This document shows, piece after piece, positions 19,053 through 28,851 of a stretch of DNA of 64,000 bases. Below the pieces are notes generated by a model, which had not been told where the DNA came from, ran no database searches, and was given only the letters and a program-made list of their open reading frames with translations. The DNA comes from Pseudomonas pharyngis (GTDB taxonomy: Bacteria > Pseudomonadota > Gammaproteobacteria > Pseudomonadales > Pseudomonadaceae). Location: positions 20,545 through 84,544 of the forward strand of contig NZ_BQID01000018.1 of NCBI RefSeq assembly GCF_021602345.1. The letters run 5' to 3'. The first letter of the stretch is position 1. Every line of letters begins with the position of its first letter. A program made the translations under genes and the position numbers.

Positions 19053-19536
19053 ACGGTTGGCCAACGCGGTGCTGTTCCAGATCGGCTGGCTGGCCTGCGT
19101 GCTCGGCGGTAACAGTTTGTGGTTGCTGCTGGCGCTGGCGGTGCTGGTGATTCATCTGCGCTGGATCAGCAATTGGGCGCATGAAGGCCGATTGATCCTC
19201 AGCGTGGTGATTATCGGCACGGCGGTGGACAGCGTGTTGCGCGGTCTCGGGGTTTTCGAGTTCAAGGATCTGTCGCCGCTGATTCCGCTATGGCTGATGT
19301 TGCTGTGGGCGTTGTTCGCCACGACGTTGCGTCATTGTCTGCAATGGAGCGCGAGGCCGTGGTGGCTGGCCAGTCTGCTCGGCGCGGCAGGTGGCGCGCT
19401 GTCCTATGGCGCCGGCGGACGACTGGCCGGTGTGCAATTTCCTTTCGGTGAGTTACCGACCCTGATCGGCATCGCACTGCTGTGGGCGTTGCTGTTTCCG
19501 CTGCTGCACCAATTGTCCCGACGGCTGGCGCGCTAA
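19045..19536 (+). CDS. DUF2878 family membrane protein
   Basis: A 163-residue protein with about five membrane spans, beginning MLERLANAVLFQIGWLACVL. GGNSLWLLLALAVLV and IIGTAVDSVLRGLGVFEF match DUF2878. It overlaps the Cfa gene by eight bases and is the last gene of the operon. The context points to a role in the membrane-lipid module, perhaps as scaffold or transporter; no function is known. Confidence 0.82.
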   Translation: MLERLANAVLFQIGWLACVLGGNSLWLLLALAVLVIHLRWISNWAHEGRLILSVVIIGTAVDSVLRGLGVFEFKDLSPLIPLWLMLLWALFATTLRHCLQWSARPWWLASLLGAAGGALSYGAGGRLAGVQFPFGELPTLIGIALLWALLFPLLHQLSRRLAR

Positions 19537-19588
19537 ACGCCTGTCAGGCCTTTCACACGCTCATCGGTCACTGCCGTACACTGGCGCC

Positions 19589-19894
19589 ATGAAAACCATT
19601 CCCCATCGGCAAATTGCCGAGCCTGAGGTCACCTGTTCGACCTGTGCAGCCTGCTGCTGTCAGCTTGAGGTGATGCTGATCACCGACACTGGCGTCCCCG
19701 AGCGCTTTATCGATACCGACGATTGGGGTGGCGAGGTGATGCTGCGTCTGGACGACGGCTGGTGCGCGGCGCTGGATCGCGACACGATGATGTGCACGAT
19801 TTACGAGAAGCGCCCGCTGATCTGCCGCGAATTCGAAATGGGCGCTCCGGAATGCATCGACGAACGCCAGGGAATTGCCACGGCGTATCGCTGA
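19589..19894 (+). CDS. YkgJ family cysteine cluster protein
   Basis: A 101-residue protein with the YkgJ cysteine pattern: CSTCAACCCQLEV near residue 17, then C in DDGWCAAL, C in TMMCTIY and C in RPLICREFE. The family is thought to bind zinc or an iron-sulfur cluster. The gap of 52 bases from DUF2878 is larger than inside the operon, so it may be read through or have its own promoter. A strong terminator follows. Confidence 0.85.
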   Translation: MKTIPHRQIAEPEVTCSTCAACCCQLEVMLITDTGVPERFIDTDDWGGEVMLRLDDGWCAALDRDTMMCTIYEKRPLICREFEMGAPECIDERQGIATAYR

Positions 19895-19898
19895 ATAA

Positions 19899-19926
19899 AA
19901 AAAGGAGCGCTAGGCGCTCCTTTTTT
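19899..19926. terminator. Bidirectional terminator between the YkgJ gene and pagL
   Basis: The stem AAAAGGAGCGC / GCGCTCCTTTT with A and T runs on the outside lies between convergent genes. Confidence 0.9.
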
Positions 19927-19948
19927 ACGGGGCTGACTTTCTGGGGGC

Positions 19949-20467
19949 TTATAGCGGCATCGTGTAATGCAGTGCGTAGCTTTCGACCCCATCGTTGTCG
20001 CTGCTCAGACCGGCGTTGGAATAGTGCGTCGCACGGATCCCGACTTCATGCCCGCCATTGAAGCGCAGGCCGAAACCGATACGGTCTTCGAACTGGAAAG
20101 AACCGCCGAGCTTGTTGTCTTCGTATTCGGTGTTGGAGAACAGCGCCACGCCGATCCCCGCCTCGACATACGGTTTGACCGACTGACCGGCAAACTCGTA
20201 AACAAATACCGGCGAGAACGACAGGCTGTTGTTGCTCGACGTCTTGTCGCCTTCCCAATAAGTGTAAGCCCCGCTCCAGTAACCGGTCAGACGACCGACG
20301 TCACTTTGCAGCCAGCTCTTGTCCCAGTCGAAATTCATGCCCAGGCGATAAGTCATCGTCGAATCGCTGGTAGCACCCACTGCAAACTCGACGCCAGCAG
20401 CCTGTGCGGTAAAACTTTGCCCCATCAGTGCAGCCGCAATCGCGGCCAAGCAGAATAGTCGCTTCAC
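19949..20467 (-). CDS. pagL: Lipid A 3-O-deacylase PagL
   Basis: This 172-residue outer membrane beta-barrel removes the 3-O acyl chain from lipid A. A signal peptide (MKRLFCLAAIAAALMGQSFT) is cleaved near residue 23. Alternating strands follow, ending in the C-terminal aromatic strand YALHYTMPL. The catalytic pair His148 and Ser150 (RATHYSNAG) and Glu162 match the His126-Ser128-Glu140 triad of the P. aeruginosa enzyme with a constant offset. The place next to murI is as in other pseudomonads. Confidence 0.92.
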   Translation of the reverse strand: MKRLFCLAAIAAALMGQSFTAQAAGVEFAVGATSDSTMTYRLGMNFDWDKSWLQSDVGRLTGYWSGAYTYWEGDKTSSNNSLSFSPVFVYEFAGQSVKPYVEAGIGVALFSNTEYEDNKLGGSFQFEDRIGFGLRFNGGHEVGIRATHYSNAGLSSDNDGVESYALHYTMPL

Positions 20468-20579
20468 TTTGAAACTTCCTTTTCCGGAACGATCGTTTGG
20501 TTTTCTAGGTCACTCTGCGCTATAGAAATCTGCGCTTGGTCAGAAGTTCAGCTGACTTTTTAGATATTTCACATTTTTT

Positions 20580-21371
20580 TTACAAAGTGAATCTTTTAAC
20601 GTCGCCAACGACTTGGTCCAGCAGGACCAGGGTCTTGCGTAAAGACGCGGGATCGGCGCTGGTCCAGAATCTGACCGGCCGGTTCGGACCTTCGGCGAGC
20701 AGATCACGCTCGGCCAGCAGCCGCTGCAGTTGCCGCGCTACCGCCGCGCCCGTATCGATCAGGCTGATGCTCTCGGGGATCATCGACTTGAGCATCGGCT
20801 TGAGAAACGGGTAATGGGTGCAGCCCAGAATGATCGTGTCGCAGCCGTTGGCCAGTAGCGGGTCAACATAGTGCTTGAGCAATGCACGCAACTCGGGGCT
20901 GTGCAGATCGCCGTTTTCAATGCGCTCGACCAGTCCGGGGCACGGCTGAGTGATGACCCGCACATCCGTGGCGAAGCGGTCGAGCAATGCGGCGAACTTG
21001 GCGCTCTGCAAGGTGCCGGTGGTGGCGAGTACGCCGACCACGCCGCTGCGGGTGGCCGCGGCGGCCGGTTTGACCGCGGGCTCCATCCCGACAATCGGCC
21101 ACTCGGGAAAGTCCCGGCGCAGATCGGCAACGCCGGCCACGGTCGCGGTATTGCACGCGATCACCAGCGCCTTGGCGCCCTGCTCGCGGAAAAAACCGGC
21201 CATCACGCTACAACGCTGGCGGATGAATTCCGGGGTTTTCTCACCATAGGGAATATGGCCGCAATCGCCGAGATACAGCAGCGATTCATTCGGCAGCAGG
21301 TGCTGGATTTCCGCCAGCACCGACACGCCACCGACGCCGGAGTCGAATACGGCGATCGGCGCTTCACGCAT
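20580..21371 (-). CDS. murI: Glutamate racemase
   Basis: This 263-residue enzyme makes D-glutamate for peptidoglycan. Asp10 ([11 protein letters not shown]), Cys73 (IACNTATV), Cys184 and His186 (LGCTHYPFL) are the catalytic set. The start at 21371 overlaps the end of moeB by eight bases and avoids 24 extra residues. It is the last gene of the hemA-prfA-prmC-moeB-murI operon. Confidence 0.95.
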   Translation of the reverse strand: MREAPIAVFDSGVGGVSVLAEIQHLLPNESLLYLGDCGHIPYGEKTPEFIRQRCSVMAGFFREQGAKALVIACNTATVAGVADLRRDFPEWPIVGMEPAVKPAAAATRSGVVGVLATTGTLQSAKFAALLDRFATDVRVITQPCPGLVERIENGDLHSPELRALLKHYVDPLLANGCDTIILGCTHYPFLKPMLKSMIPESISLIDTGAAVARQLQRLLAERDLLAEGPNRPVRFWTSADPASLRKTLVLLDQVVGDVKRFTL

Positions 21372-22119
21372 GTTGCGAACCACAAACGCTGCAACCGGGA
21401 TCGCGCTTGACCCGCAGCTCACGGAAGCGCGAACCCAGCGCATCGATCAACAGCAGACGGCCCACCAGTGGTTCGCCAAAACCCGCCAGCAACTTCAAGG
21501 CTTCCAGCGCTTGCAGACTGCCGACCAGACCGACCAGCGGCCCGACCACGCCGGCTTCGCTGCAAGTCAGTTCGGCTTCGCTGCCGTGACCGTACAGGCA
21601 GTGGTAGCACGGGCTCTCGGCGCGACGAGGGTCGAACACCGAAAGCTGTCCTTCAAGGCGAATCGCCGCGCCGCTGACCAATGGCTTGCGCGCCGCCACA
21701 CATGCGGCATTGACCGCTTCGCGAGTGGAGAAGTTGTCCGAGCAGTCGAGCACCAGATCCACCGCCGCCACGGCTGCAGCGAGAGAATCCTCGTCCAGCG
21801 CCTGACGATGAGGCACCAGTTTGATTTCAGGATTGATCGCGCTCAGGCGCTTGAGCGCCGAGTCGACCTTGGTCATGCCGACGCTGTCGGTGTCGTGGAT
21901 GATCTGGCGTTGCAGGTTGGTCAGGTCGACCGTGTCGAAATCCGCCAGGTGCAACTCACCGACACCCGCCGCCGCCAGATACAAGGCCACCGGCGCGCCG
22001 AGACCGCCGAGGCCGACGATCAATACCCGGCTGTCCTTGAGCTTCAACTGGCCATCGATGTCGATGTGTTGCAGCAGGATCTGCCGACTGTAGCGCAACA
22101 ATTCCTGATCATTCAGCAC
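21364..22119 (-). CDS. moeB: Molybdopterin-synthase adenylyltransferase
   Basis: This 251-residue E1-like enzyme adenylates the C-terminus of the sulfur carrier MoaD in molybdenum cofactor synthesis. The ATP-binding [19 protein letters not shown] and the conserved [15 protein letters not shown] and zinc cysteines (CYHC near residue 173 and CSVC at the C-terminus) are present. It could also activate a ThiS-type carrier. It overlaps prmC by seven bases. Confidence 0.92.
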   Translation of the reverse strand: MLNDQELLRYSRQILLQHIDIDGQLKLKDSRVLIVGLGGLGAPVALYLAAAGVGELHLADFDTVDLTNLQRQIIHDTDSVGMTKVDSALKRLSAINPEIKLVPHRQALDEDSLAAAVAAVDLVLDCSDNFSTREAVNAACVAARKPLVSGAAIRLEGQLSVFDPRRAESPCYHCLYGHGSEAELTCSEAGVVGPLVGLVGSLQALEALKLLAGFGEPLVGRLLLIDALGSRFRELRVKRDPGCSVCGSQHA

Positions 22120-22943
22120 GGCAGGCGCCCCAGGCTGATCCGTTGATGGCCGCCCAGATCGGTGCGGCTGTGGACTTCGTCGAAACCTTGCGTCAGCAGC
22201 AGATCGCGTACGGCTTCGGCTTGATCATAGCCGTGTTCGAGCATCAGCCAGCCACCGGCCTCGAGATGGGCCGGCGCCTGGGCGATGATCAGCCGCAGAT
22301 CGTCGAGCCCGTCGATGCCGGCCACCAATGCGCTTTCCGGCTCGAAGCGCACATCGCCTTCCACCAGATGCGGATCGGCGGCGGGGATGTACGGCGGGTT
22401 GCTGATGATCAACTCGAAACGCTTGCCTTCAAGGGCGCTGAACCAGTGACTGCTCAGCACCGTTGCGTTATTCAGGTGCAGACGCTGGCGATTGCGTTCG
22501 GCCAGGGCCACGGCTTCCAGCACGCGATCCACGGCGGTGACCTTCCACGCCGGGCGCTCGCTGGCCAGAGCCAAGGCAATCGCCCCGCTGCCGGTGCCGA
22601 GGTCAAGCACTTTGGCCGGGGTCGCGGGCAGCAATTCCAGTGCAGCTTCCACCAGCAGTTCGGTGTCCGGACGCGGGATCAGCGTGTGCGGTGCGACTTC
22701 CAGATCGAGCTTCCAGAAACCCTGCTGGCCCAGAATGTAGGCCACCGGCTCGCCGCTGCGGCGGCGTTGCAGGTACTCGGCGAAGACCAGTGCGGCTTCG
22801 CTGGGCACGATGCGCTCGGGCCAGGTGTGGAGAAAACTGCGCGACTTGCCCAGCGCGGCGGCCAGAAGCAATTCGGCGTCCAGACGCGCGCTGGGCGAAT
22901 CCGGCAATTCGGCGGCGCGCAACAGGCTGGCGATGATGGTCAT
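22113..22943 (-). CDS. prmC: Release factor glutamine methyltransferase
   Basis: This 276-residue SAM enzyme methylates the Gln of the GGQ motif in release factors. The SAM loop LDLGTGSGAIALALA and the substrate-binding ISNPPYIPAADPH are clear. It starts directly after the stop of prfA, its substrate, as in many bacteria. Confidence 0.95.
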   Translation of the reverse strand: MTIIASLLRAAELPDSPSARLDAELLLAAALGKSRSFLHTWPERIVPSEAALVFAEYLQRRRSGEPVAYILGQQGFWKLDLEVAPHTLIPRPDTELLVEAALELLPATPAKVLDLGTGSGAIALALASERPAWKVTAVDRVLEAVALAERNRQRLHLNNATVLSSHWFSALEGKRFELIISNPPYIPAADPHLVEGDVRFEPESALVAGIDGLDDLRLIIAQAPAHLEAGGWLMLEHGYDQAEAVRDLLLTQGFDEVHSRTDLGGHQRISLGRLPC

Positions 22944-24026
22944 TTACTCACCTATCGCTGCGAGCTGGTCAGCCTGGTATTCGGCCAGCAACGGCTCGAT
23001 CACCGCTTCGACGCCGCCGGCGAGGATTTCGTCGAGGGAATACAGGGTCAGGTTGACGCGATGGTCGGTGACCCGGCCCTGGGCAAAATTGTAGGTGCGG
23101 ATGCGCTCGGAGCGGTCACCGGAACCCACCAGTAATTTACGTTCGCTGGCGATGGCGTTGGCCGCCGCAGCGGTCTGCTGGTCGTTGAGCTTGGCCGCCA
23201 GCCAGGCCATCGCCCGGGCACGGTTCTTGTGCTGGGAACGTTCTTCCTGGCACTCGACAACGGTGCCGGTCGGTATGTGGGTGATGCGGATCGCCGAATC
23301 GGTGGTGTTGACGTGCTGACCACCGGCCCCGGAGGAGCGGTAAGTGTCGACGCGCAAATCCGCCGGGTTGATCTCGATGGCTTCACGCTCGTCCGGCTCG
23401 GGCAACACCGCCACAGTGCAGGCCGAGGTGTGGATACGGCCCTGGGATTCGGTGGCGGGTACACGCTGTACGCGGTGCGCGCCGGATTCGAATTTCAGCT
23501 TGCCGTAAACGTTGTCGCCTTCGATGCGGGCGATGACTTCTTTATAGCCGCCATGTTCGCCTTCGTTTTCCGAGAGGATCTCCACCCGCCAGCCACGGCG
23601 TTCGGCGTAACGCGAGTACATGCGGAACAGGTCGCCGGAGAAGATCGCCGCCTCGTCGCCACCGGTGCCGGCGCGGATTTCGAGGAACACGTTGCGCCCG
23701 TCGTTGGGATCCTTGGGCAGCAACATGCGTTGCAGGTCGGACTCCAGCGTGATCAGCAACTCCTTGGCTTCGCGGACTTCTTCCACGGCCATTTCACGCA
23801 TGTCCGGGTCGCTGTCCTTGAGCAGCGCCTGCGCGCCTTCAAGATCGCTTTGTACGCCGAGCAGCTTTTTATAGCCTTGCACCACCGGCTCAAGTTCGGC
23901 GTATTCCTTGGAATAGGCGCGGAATTTGGTCTGGTCGGAAATGACTTCGCCGTCGCCGAGCAGCGCGGTCAGTTCCTCGAAACGGTCCTGGAGAATGTCC
24001 AGCTTATTGAGCAGTGACGCTTTCAT
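22944..24026 (-). CDS. prfA: Peptide chain release factor 1
   Basis: This 360-residue factor ends translation at UAA and UAG. The GGQ peptide-release motif lies in [18 protein letters not shown], and the central domain has the usual RF1 sequence including [20 protein letters not shown]. Length is normal. Its start overlaps the hemA stop by four bases. Confidence 0.97.
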   Translation of the reverse strand: MKASLLNKLDILQDRFEELTALLGDGEVISDQTKFRAYSKEYAELEPVVQGYKKLLGVQSDLEGAQALLKDSDPDMREMAVEEVREAKELLITLESDLQRMLLPKDPNDGRNVFLEIRAGTGGDEAAIFSGDLFRMYSRYAERRGWRVEILSENEGEHGGYKEVIARIEGDNVYGKLKFESGAHRVQRVPATESQGRIHTSACTVAVLPEPDEREAIEINPADLRVDTYRSSGAGGQHVNTTDSAIRITHIPTGTVVECQEERSQHKNRARAMAWLAAKLNDQQTAAAANAIASERKLLVGSGDRSERIRTYNFAQGRVTDHRVNLTLYSLDEILAGGVEAVIEPLLAEYQADQLAAIGE

Positions 24027-25309
24027 TGCGGTTTTTTATCCGAAAAGCTATCCGGTGAGCCCTCGAGGGCAAAGAGTTCCTGAGCCATGGCCAGCGCATC
24101 GAGGCGGCCTTCGGCAGAAAGCTTTTTCAACTGCACGCTCGGGGCGTGCAGGAGTTTGTTGGTCAGGCCGCGGGCCAATTGCCCGAGGACGTCTTCGGCG
24201 TTGCCGCCGTTGGCCAGCAGGCGCAGGGCCTTTTGCAGTTCTTCGTCGCGCAGGCGTTCACTCTGTTGACGATAGGCCTTGAGCACGTCGACCGCCGCCA
24301 GCTCGCGCAGGCGCACCATGAAATCGTCGGCGCCGACCGAAACCATCTCTTCGGCCGCCTGCGCTGCACCCTGACGGCTCTTGAGGTTTTCGGCGACTAC
24401 TTCGTGCAGATCGTCGACGCTATAGAGGTAAACGTCGTCGAGTTCGCCGACTTCCGGCTCGATGTCGCGGGGAACGGCGATGTCGACCATGAAGATCGGC
24501 TTATGCTTGCGCAGCTTCAGCGCACTTTCCACCGCACCTTTACCAAGGATCGGCAACTGACTGGCGGTGGAGCTGATAACGATATCGCTGCGCACCAGTT
24601 CAGCCGGGATGTCCGACAGCAACACCGCGTGGGCACCGAACTGTTCGGCCAGCAGGCTGGCGCGCTCCAGGGTCCGGTTGGCGACCACGATGCGCTTGAC
24701 CCCCAGCTCGTGCAGATGACGGGCGACCAGGGTGATGGTCTCGCCGGCACCGATCAGCAGGGCCTGGCTGCGTTGCAGGTCGCTGAAAATCTGTTTGGCC
24801 AGGCTGACGGCGGCAAACGCCACGGACACCGGGTTTTCACCGATGGCAGTGTCGGTGCGCACCTGCTTGGCGGCATTGAAGGTCGCCTGGAACAGTCGCC
24901 CGAGCAGCGGCCCGATGGTGCCGGCCTCCCGGGCCACGGCGTAGGCCGATTTCATCTGGCCGAGAATCTGCGGTTCGCCCAGCACCAGCGAGTCGAGCCC
25001 GGAGGCGACGCGCATCATGTGACGAACGGCCGCATCGTCTTCATGCACATAAGCACTCGCGCGCAGCTCTTCGAGGCTCAATTGATGGTATTCGGCCAGC
25101 CAGCGCAACACGATGTCCGCCGACACGTGATCCTGTTCTATATACAGCTCACTGCGATTGCAGGTGGAGAGGATCGCAGCTTCGCGGCTGTCGGTGAGTC
25201 GGCAGAGCTGCTGCAAGGCCTCCACCAGCTGCTCAGGGGTAAAGGCCACGCGCTCGCGGACGTCTACTGAAGCAGTCTTGTGGTTGATACCGAGTGCAAG
25301 GAAGGCCAT
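24023..25309 (-). CDS. hemA: Glutamyl-tRNA reductase
   Basis: This 428-residue enzyme reduces glutamyl-tRNA to glutamate-1-semialdehyde, the first committed step of tetrapyrrole synthesis. [18 protein letters not shown] and the catalytic Cys50 in [10 protein letters not shown] are at the start, the NADPH domain carries [16 protein letters not shown], and the C-terminal dimerisation helices are complete. It heads the operon with prfA-prmC-moeB-murI and is divergent from the TPR lipoprotein gene. Confidence 0.97.
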   Translation of the reverse strand: MAFLALGINHKTASVDVRERVAFTPEQLVEALQQLCRLTDSREAAILSTCNRSELYIEQDHVSADIVLRWLAEYHQLSLEELRASAYVHEDDAAVRHMMRVASGLDSLVLGEPQILGQMKSAYAVAREAGTIGPLLGRLFQATFNAAKQVRTDTAIGENPVSVAFAAVSLAKQIFSDLQRSQALLIGAGETITLVARHLHELGVKRIVVANRTLERASLLAEQFGAHAVLLSDIPAELVRSDIVISSTASQLPILGKGAVESALKLRKHKPIFMVDIAVPRDIEPEVGELDDVYLYSVDDLHEVVAENLKSRQGAAQAAEEMVSVGADDFMVRLRELAAVDVLKAYRQQSERLRDEELQKALRLLANGGNAEDVLGQLARGLTNKLLHAPSVQLKKLSAEGRLDALAMAQELFALEGSPDSFSDKKPQ

Positions 25310-25403
25310 TCAAGGTCGCTGATGGTGACGTGAAGCCGGCAATTGTCCTACTTCGTCAGATTCAGAACAACTACCGCTGACTATTGTCCCAATTGCCGGC
25401 CCC

Positions 25404-25409
25404 TATAAT
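25404..25409 (+). promoter_or_regulatory. Candidate -10 box of the TPR lipoprotein-lolB-ispE operon
   Basis: A perfect TATAAT lies 82 bases before the TPR gene in the 182-base divergent region with hemA. No -35 at good spacing was found (TTGTCC lies 14 bases upstream), so the call rests on the -10 alone. Confidence 0.4.
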
Positions 25410-25491
25410 GGCCACAATCGAGACTCGGTTATGTTTGGCCGAAGGCTTGTGTCATGATGATCCGACCGCAGGTTAGTCGTCCTCTTCCTAT

Positions 25492-27216
25492 ATGAATAGA
25501 TCTTCCGCGTTGCTCCTCGCTTTTGTCTTCCTCAGCGGCTGCCAGGCCTTGGCCCCCGTTCCGCAGGACGGTGCCTCACCGGTCGAAGACACCACGCCGG
25601 CCCCTGAAAAGCCCAAGGTTTACAGCTCGTTCAGCCAGGAGACGGTGTTCAGCCTGCTGAGCGCCGAGCTCGCTGGTCAGCGCAATCGTTTCGATATTGC
25701 CCTGGACAACTACGTGACCCAGGCCATCAATACCCAGGATCCGGGTGTTTCCGAGCGTGCGTTCCGCATCGCCGAGTACCTGGGCGCCGACCAGCCGGCC
25801 CTCGATACCGCGCTGATCTGGGCGAAAAACGCCCCGGACGACCTCGAAGCGCAACGCGCCGCCGCCGTGCAACTGGCCCGCGCCGGGCGCTATGACGACT
25901 CGATGGTCTATATGGAGAAAGTCCTGCAGGGCAAGGGCGACACCCATTTCGACTTCCTCGCGCTGTCGGCCGCCGATACCGATCAGGAAACCCGCAACGG
26001 CCTGATGAAAAGCTTCGACCGCCTGTTGCAGCGTCACCCGAACAACAATCAGCTGATTTTCGGCAAGGCCCTGCTGATGCAGCAGGATGGCGACACCAAA
26101 GGTGCGCTTGCCCTGCTCGAAGACCATCCGCCGGAAGACGGCGAGATCGCCCCGATCCTGCTGCGCGCGCGCCTGCTGCAAGGGCTGAATCGCGGCGACG
26201 AAGCGCTGCCGCTGCTGCAAAAGAGCATCAAGAAGTATCCGGACGACAAGCGCCTGCGCCTGACCTACGCGCGGATGCTGGTGGAACAGGACCGGATGGA
26301 CGACGCCAAGGTCGAGTTCTCCACCCTGGTTCAGCAATACCCGGAAGACGACGAACTGCGTTATTCCCTGGCGCTGGTCTGCCTGGAAGCCAAGGCCTGG
26401 GACGAGGCCAAGGGCTATCTGGAAGACCTGATCGCCCGGGAAAGCCATGTCGATTCGGCGCACCTGAACCTGGGGCGCATCGCCGAAGAGCGCAACGACC
26501 CGCAAGGCGCGCTCATCGAGTATGCCCAGGTCGGCCCGGGCAACGACTATCTGCCGGCGCAACTGCGTCAGGCCGATATTCTGATGAACAACGGCAAGAC
26601 CGCCGAAGCCCAGAGCAAACTGGCCGCCGAGCGTGACGAGCAGCCGGATTACGCGATCCAGCTGTACCTGATCGAAGCCGAAACCCTGTCCGCCAATCAT
26701 CAGGGCGACAAGGCCTGGAAAGTCCTGCAACAAGCCTTGCAGCAGTACCCGGACGATCTGAATCTGCTTTACACCCGCGCGATGCAGGCGGAAAAACGCA
26801 ATGACCTGGCGCAGATGGAAAAAGACCTGCGCCTGATCATCAAGCGCGATCCGGACAACGCCATGGCCCTCAACGCCCTCGGCTACACGCTGTCCGACCG
26901 CACCACCCGCTACGCTGAAGCCAAGGCGCTGATCGAGCAGGCGCACCAGATCAACCCGGAAGACCCGGCCGTGCTCGACAGCCTCGGCTGGGTGAACTTT
27001 CGCATGGGCAATCTGGAGGACGCCGAGAAATACCTGCGTCAGGCCCTCGAGCGCTTCCCCGATCATGAAGTCGCCGCGCATCTGGGCGAAGTGCTGTGGG
27101 CCAAGGGCAAACAGCGCGAAGCAAAACAAATCTGGGGCAAGTTCCTCAAAGACCAGCCTGACAGCACCATCCTGCGCAGCACCATCAAGCGCCTGACCGG
27201 ATCCGAGACTCTTTAA
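25492..27216 (+). CDS. TPR-repeat lipoprotein
   Basis: A 574-residue protein with lipoprotein signal MNRSSALLLAFVFLSGCQAL, lipid-modified Cys17. The rest is helical TPR repeats, clearest at residues 150-360 and 400-560 (for example ALNALGYTLSDRTTRYAEAK and VLDSLGWVNFRMGNLEDAEK). It corresponds to the conserved pseudomonad protein encoded before lolB. It probably works as a periplasmic or outer-membrane adaptor. Its partners are unknown; the link to lolB hints at envelope assembly. Confidence 0.88.
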   Translation: MNRSSALLLAFVFLSGCQALAPVPQDGASPVEDTTPAPEKPKVYSSFSQETVFSLLSAELAGQRNRFDIALDNYVTQAINTQDPGVSERAFRIAEYLGADQPALDTALIWAKNAPDDLEAQRAAAVQLARAGRYDDSMVYMEKVLQGKGDTHFDFLALSAADTDQETRNGLMKSFDRLLQRHPNNNQLIFGKALLMQQDGDTKGALALLEDHPPEDGEIAPILLRARLLQGLNRGDEALPLLQKSIKKYPDDKRLRLTYARMLVEQDRMDDAKVEFSTLVQQYPEDDELRYSLALVCLEAKAWDEAKGYLEDLIARESHVDSAHLNLGRIAEERNDPQGALIEYAQVGPGNDYLPAQLRQADILMNNGKTAEAQSKLAAERDEQPDYAIQLYLIEAETLSANHQGDKAWKVLQQALQQYPDDLNLLYTRAMQAEKRNDLAQMEKDLRLIIKRDPDNAMALNALGYTLSDRTTRYAEAKALIEQAHQINPEDPAVLDSLGWVNFRMGNLEDAEKYLRQALERFPDHEVAAHLGEVLWAKGKQREAKQIWGKFLKDQPDSTILRSTIKRLTGSETL

Positions 27217-27219
27217 CTC

Positions 27220-27837
27220 ATGTTTTTGCGCCACATCATAGTTTTCAGCTTCATCGCCCTGCTCGCCGGTTGCGCGGGCTTCGGCGCCCGTGAATCGGTC
27301 GAAGGCCACGGCAATCCGGCACAGTGGGCCGCGAACAAACAGCAACTGACCGGCCTCGACGGCTGGCAGATCGACGGCAAGATCGGCATCCGCGCCCCGA
27401 AAGATTCGGGCAGCGGCACGCTGTTCTGGCTGCAACGTCAGGATTACTACGACATCCGCCTGTCCGGCCCGCTGGGTCGTGGCGCGGCGCGACTGACCGG
27501 CCGTCCGGGCGCAGTGTCGCTGGAAGTGGCGAATCAGGGCCGTTATGAAGCGCCGACTCCGGAAGCGCTGGTCGAAGAGCAACTGGGCTGGAAACTGCCG
27601 GTCTCGCATCTGGCCTGGTGGGTTCGAGGCCTCCCGGCACCGGACAGCAAAAGCCGTCTGACCCTGGACGGCAACAGCCGTCTGGCCAATCTGGATCAGG
27701 ATGGCTGGCAGGTCGAATACCTCAGCTATGCCGAACAGAACGGTTACTGGCTGCCCGAGCGAATCAAGCTGCACGGCACCGATCTGGACGTGACGCTGGT
27801 CATCAAGACCTGGCAACCGCGCAAATTGGGGCAATAA
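27220..27837 (+). CDS. lolB: Outer membrane lipoprotein insertion protein LolB
   Basis: This 205-residue lipoprotein accepts lipoproteins from LolA and inserts them into the outer membrane. The signal [18 protein letters not shown] gives lipidated Cys18, and [22 protein letters not shown] is the start of the LolB fold. It begins three bases after the TPR gene and is followed three bases later by ispE, as usual in gammaproteobacteria. Confidence 0.94.
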   Translation: MFLRHIIVFSFIALLAGCAGFGARESVEGHGNPAQWAANKQQLTGLDGWQIDGKIGIRAPKDSGSGTLFWLQRQDYYDIRLSGPLGRGAARLTGRPGAVSLEVANQGRYEAPTPEALVEEQLGWKLPVSHLAWWVRGLPAPDSKSRLTLDGNSRLANLDQDGWQVEYLSYAEQNGYWLPERIKLHGTDLDVTLVIKTWQPRKLGQ

Positions 27838-27840
27838 CGC

Positions 27841-28692
27841 ATGACCGCTCCACGCCTCACTCTGCCCTCGCCGGCCAAACTCAATCTGATGCTGCACATT
27901 CTCGGTCGTCGTGAAGACGGTTATCACGAGTTGCAGACGCTTTTTCAGTTCCTCGACTACGGCGACGAAATCACCTTCGCCGTGCGTGACGACGGCGTGA
28001 TTCGCCTGCACACCGAATTCGAAGGCGTGCCCCACGACAGCAATCTGATCGTGCGCGCGGCGAAGAAACTCCAGGAACAATCCGGCTGCTCGCTCGGCAT
28101 CGATATCTGGATCGACAAGATCCTGCCGATGGGCGGCGGCATTGGTGGCGGCAGCTCGAATGCGGCCACCACCCTGCTCGGCCTCAATCACTTATGGCAA
28201 CTGGGTTGGGATGAAGATCGCCTGGCAGCACTGGGCCTGACACTGGGCGCGGACGTGCCGGTGTTCGTGCGTGGCCACGCAGCTTTCGCCGAAGGTGTCG
28301 GCGAGAAACTGACCCCAGTCGAGCCCGCCGAACCGTGGTACGTCGTGCTCGTTCCGCAAGTCTCTGTTAGTACGGCAGAAATTTTTTCAGATCCTTTGTT
28401 GACACGTAACACGCCGCCCATTAAAGTGCGCCCCGTTCCCGAGGGAAACAGTCGAAATGACTGCTTGCCGGTGGTCTCGAGGCGTTATCCAGAAGTACGT
28501 AACGCATTGAATTTGTTAGGTAATTTTACCGAAGCAAAACTCACCGGAACTGGAAGTTGTGTGTTTGGGGGCTTCCCAAGCAAAGCTGAAGCTGATAAAG
28601 TCTCGGCCCTTCTGACAGAGACCCTTACAGGATTTGTAGCAAAAGGAAGCAACGTTTCGATGTTGCATCGCAAGCTGCAAAATCTGCTCTAA
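27841..28692 (+). CDS. ispE: 4-diphosphocytidyl-2-C-methyl-D-erythritol kinase
   Basis: This 283-residue GHMP kinase acts in the MEP pathway of isoprenoid synthesis. [22 protein letters not shown], the ATP loop [20 protein letters not shown] and the third motif [11 protein letters not shown] are present, so the enzyme is complete. From about 28360 the third codon position becomes far more AT-rich and codon use differs from the first half. A strong promoter-like sequence lies within that stretch. Confidence 0.95.
   Translation: MTAPRLTLPSPAKLNLMLHILGRREDGYHELQTLFQFLDYGDEITFAVRDDGVIRLHTEFEGVPHDSNLIVRAAKKLQEQSGCSLGIDIWIDKILPMGGGIGGGSSNAATTLLGLNHLWQLGWDEDRLAALGLTLGADVPVFVRGHAAFAEGVGEKLTPVEPAEPWYVVLVPQVSVSTAEIFSDPLLTRNTPPIKVRPVPEGNSRNDCLPVVSRRYPEVRNALNLLGNFTEAKLTGTGSCVFGGFPSKAEADKVSALLTETLTGFVAKGSNVSMLHRKLQNLL
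28399..28427 (+). promoter_or_regulatory. Promoter inside ispE, probably for tRNA-Gln and prs
   Basis: TTGACA (28399-28404), 17 bases, TAAAGT (28422-28427), followed by a GC-rich discriminator GCGCCCC. The consensus -35 and the GC discriminator resemble stable-RNA promoters under stringent control. It lies about 300 bases upstream of tRNA-Gln. Confidence 0.5.
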
Positions 28693-28729
28693 AGGAATCA
28701 AGTGCCCGGCACTTGCAAGCAACAGATAC

Positions 28730-28804
28730 AGGGGCGTCGCCAAGCGGTAAGGCAGCAGGTTTTGATCCTGCCATGCGTTGGTTCGAATCCAGCCGCCCCT
28801 GCCA
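28730..28804 (+). tRNA. tRNA-Gln (TTG)
   Basis: A 75-nt cloverleaf with acceptor AGGGGCG / CGCCCCT, D-arm GCC-AAGCGGTAA-GGC, anticodon stem GCAGG / CCTGC around loop TTTTGAT with anticodon TTG, T-arm with GTTCGAATC, and an encoded CCA end. It lies between ispE and prs, as in other pseudomonads. Confidence 0.97.
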
Positions 28805-28851
28805 TTTTCCTATACTCATCCAGGTATACCCTCAGCCTTCAGGTACTGCGC

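Noticed and set aside
25576-28191. 871-codon open frame on the minus strand opposite the TPR lipoprotein, lolB and ispE genes
   Set aside because: It is the antisense shadow of high-GC genes on the plus strand, which have clear families, signal peptides and binding sites. Its product has no recognisable domain.
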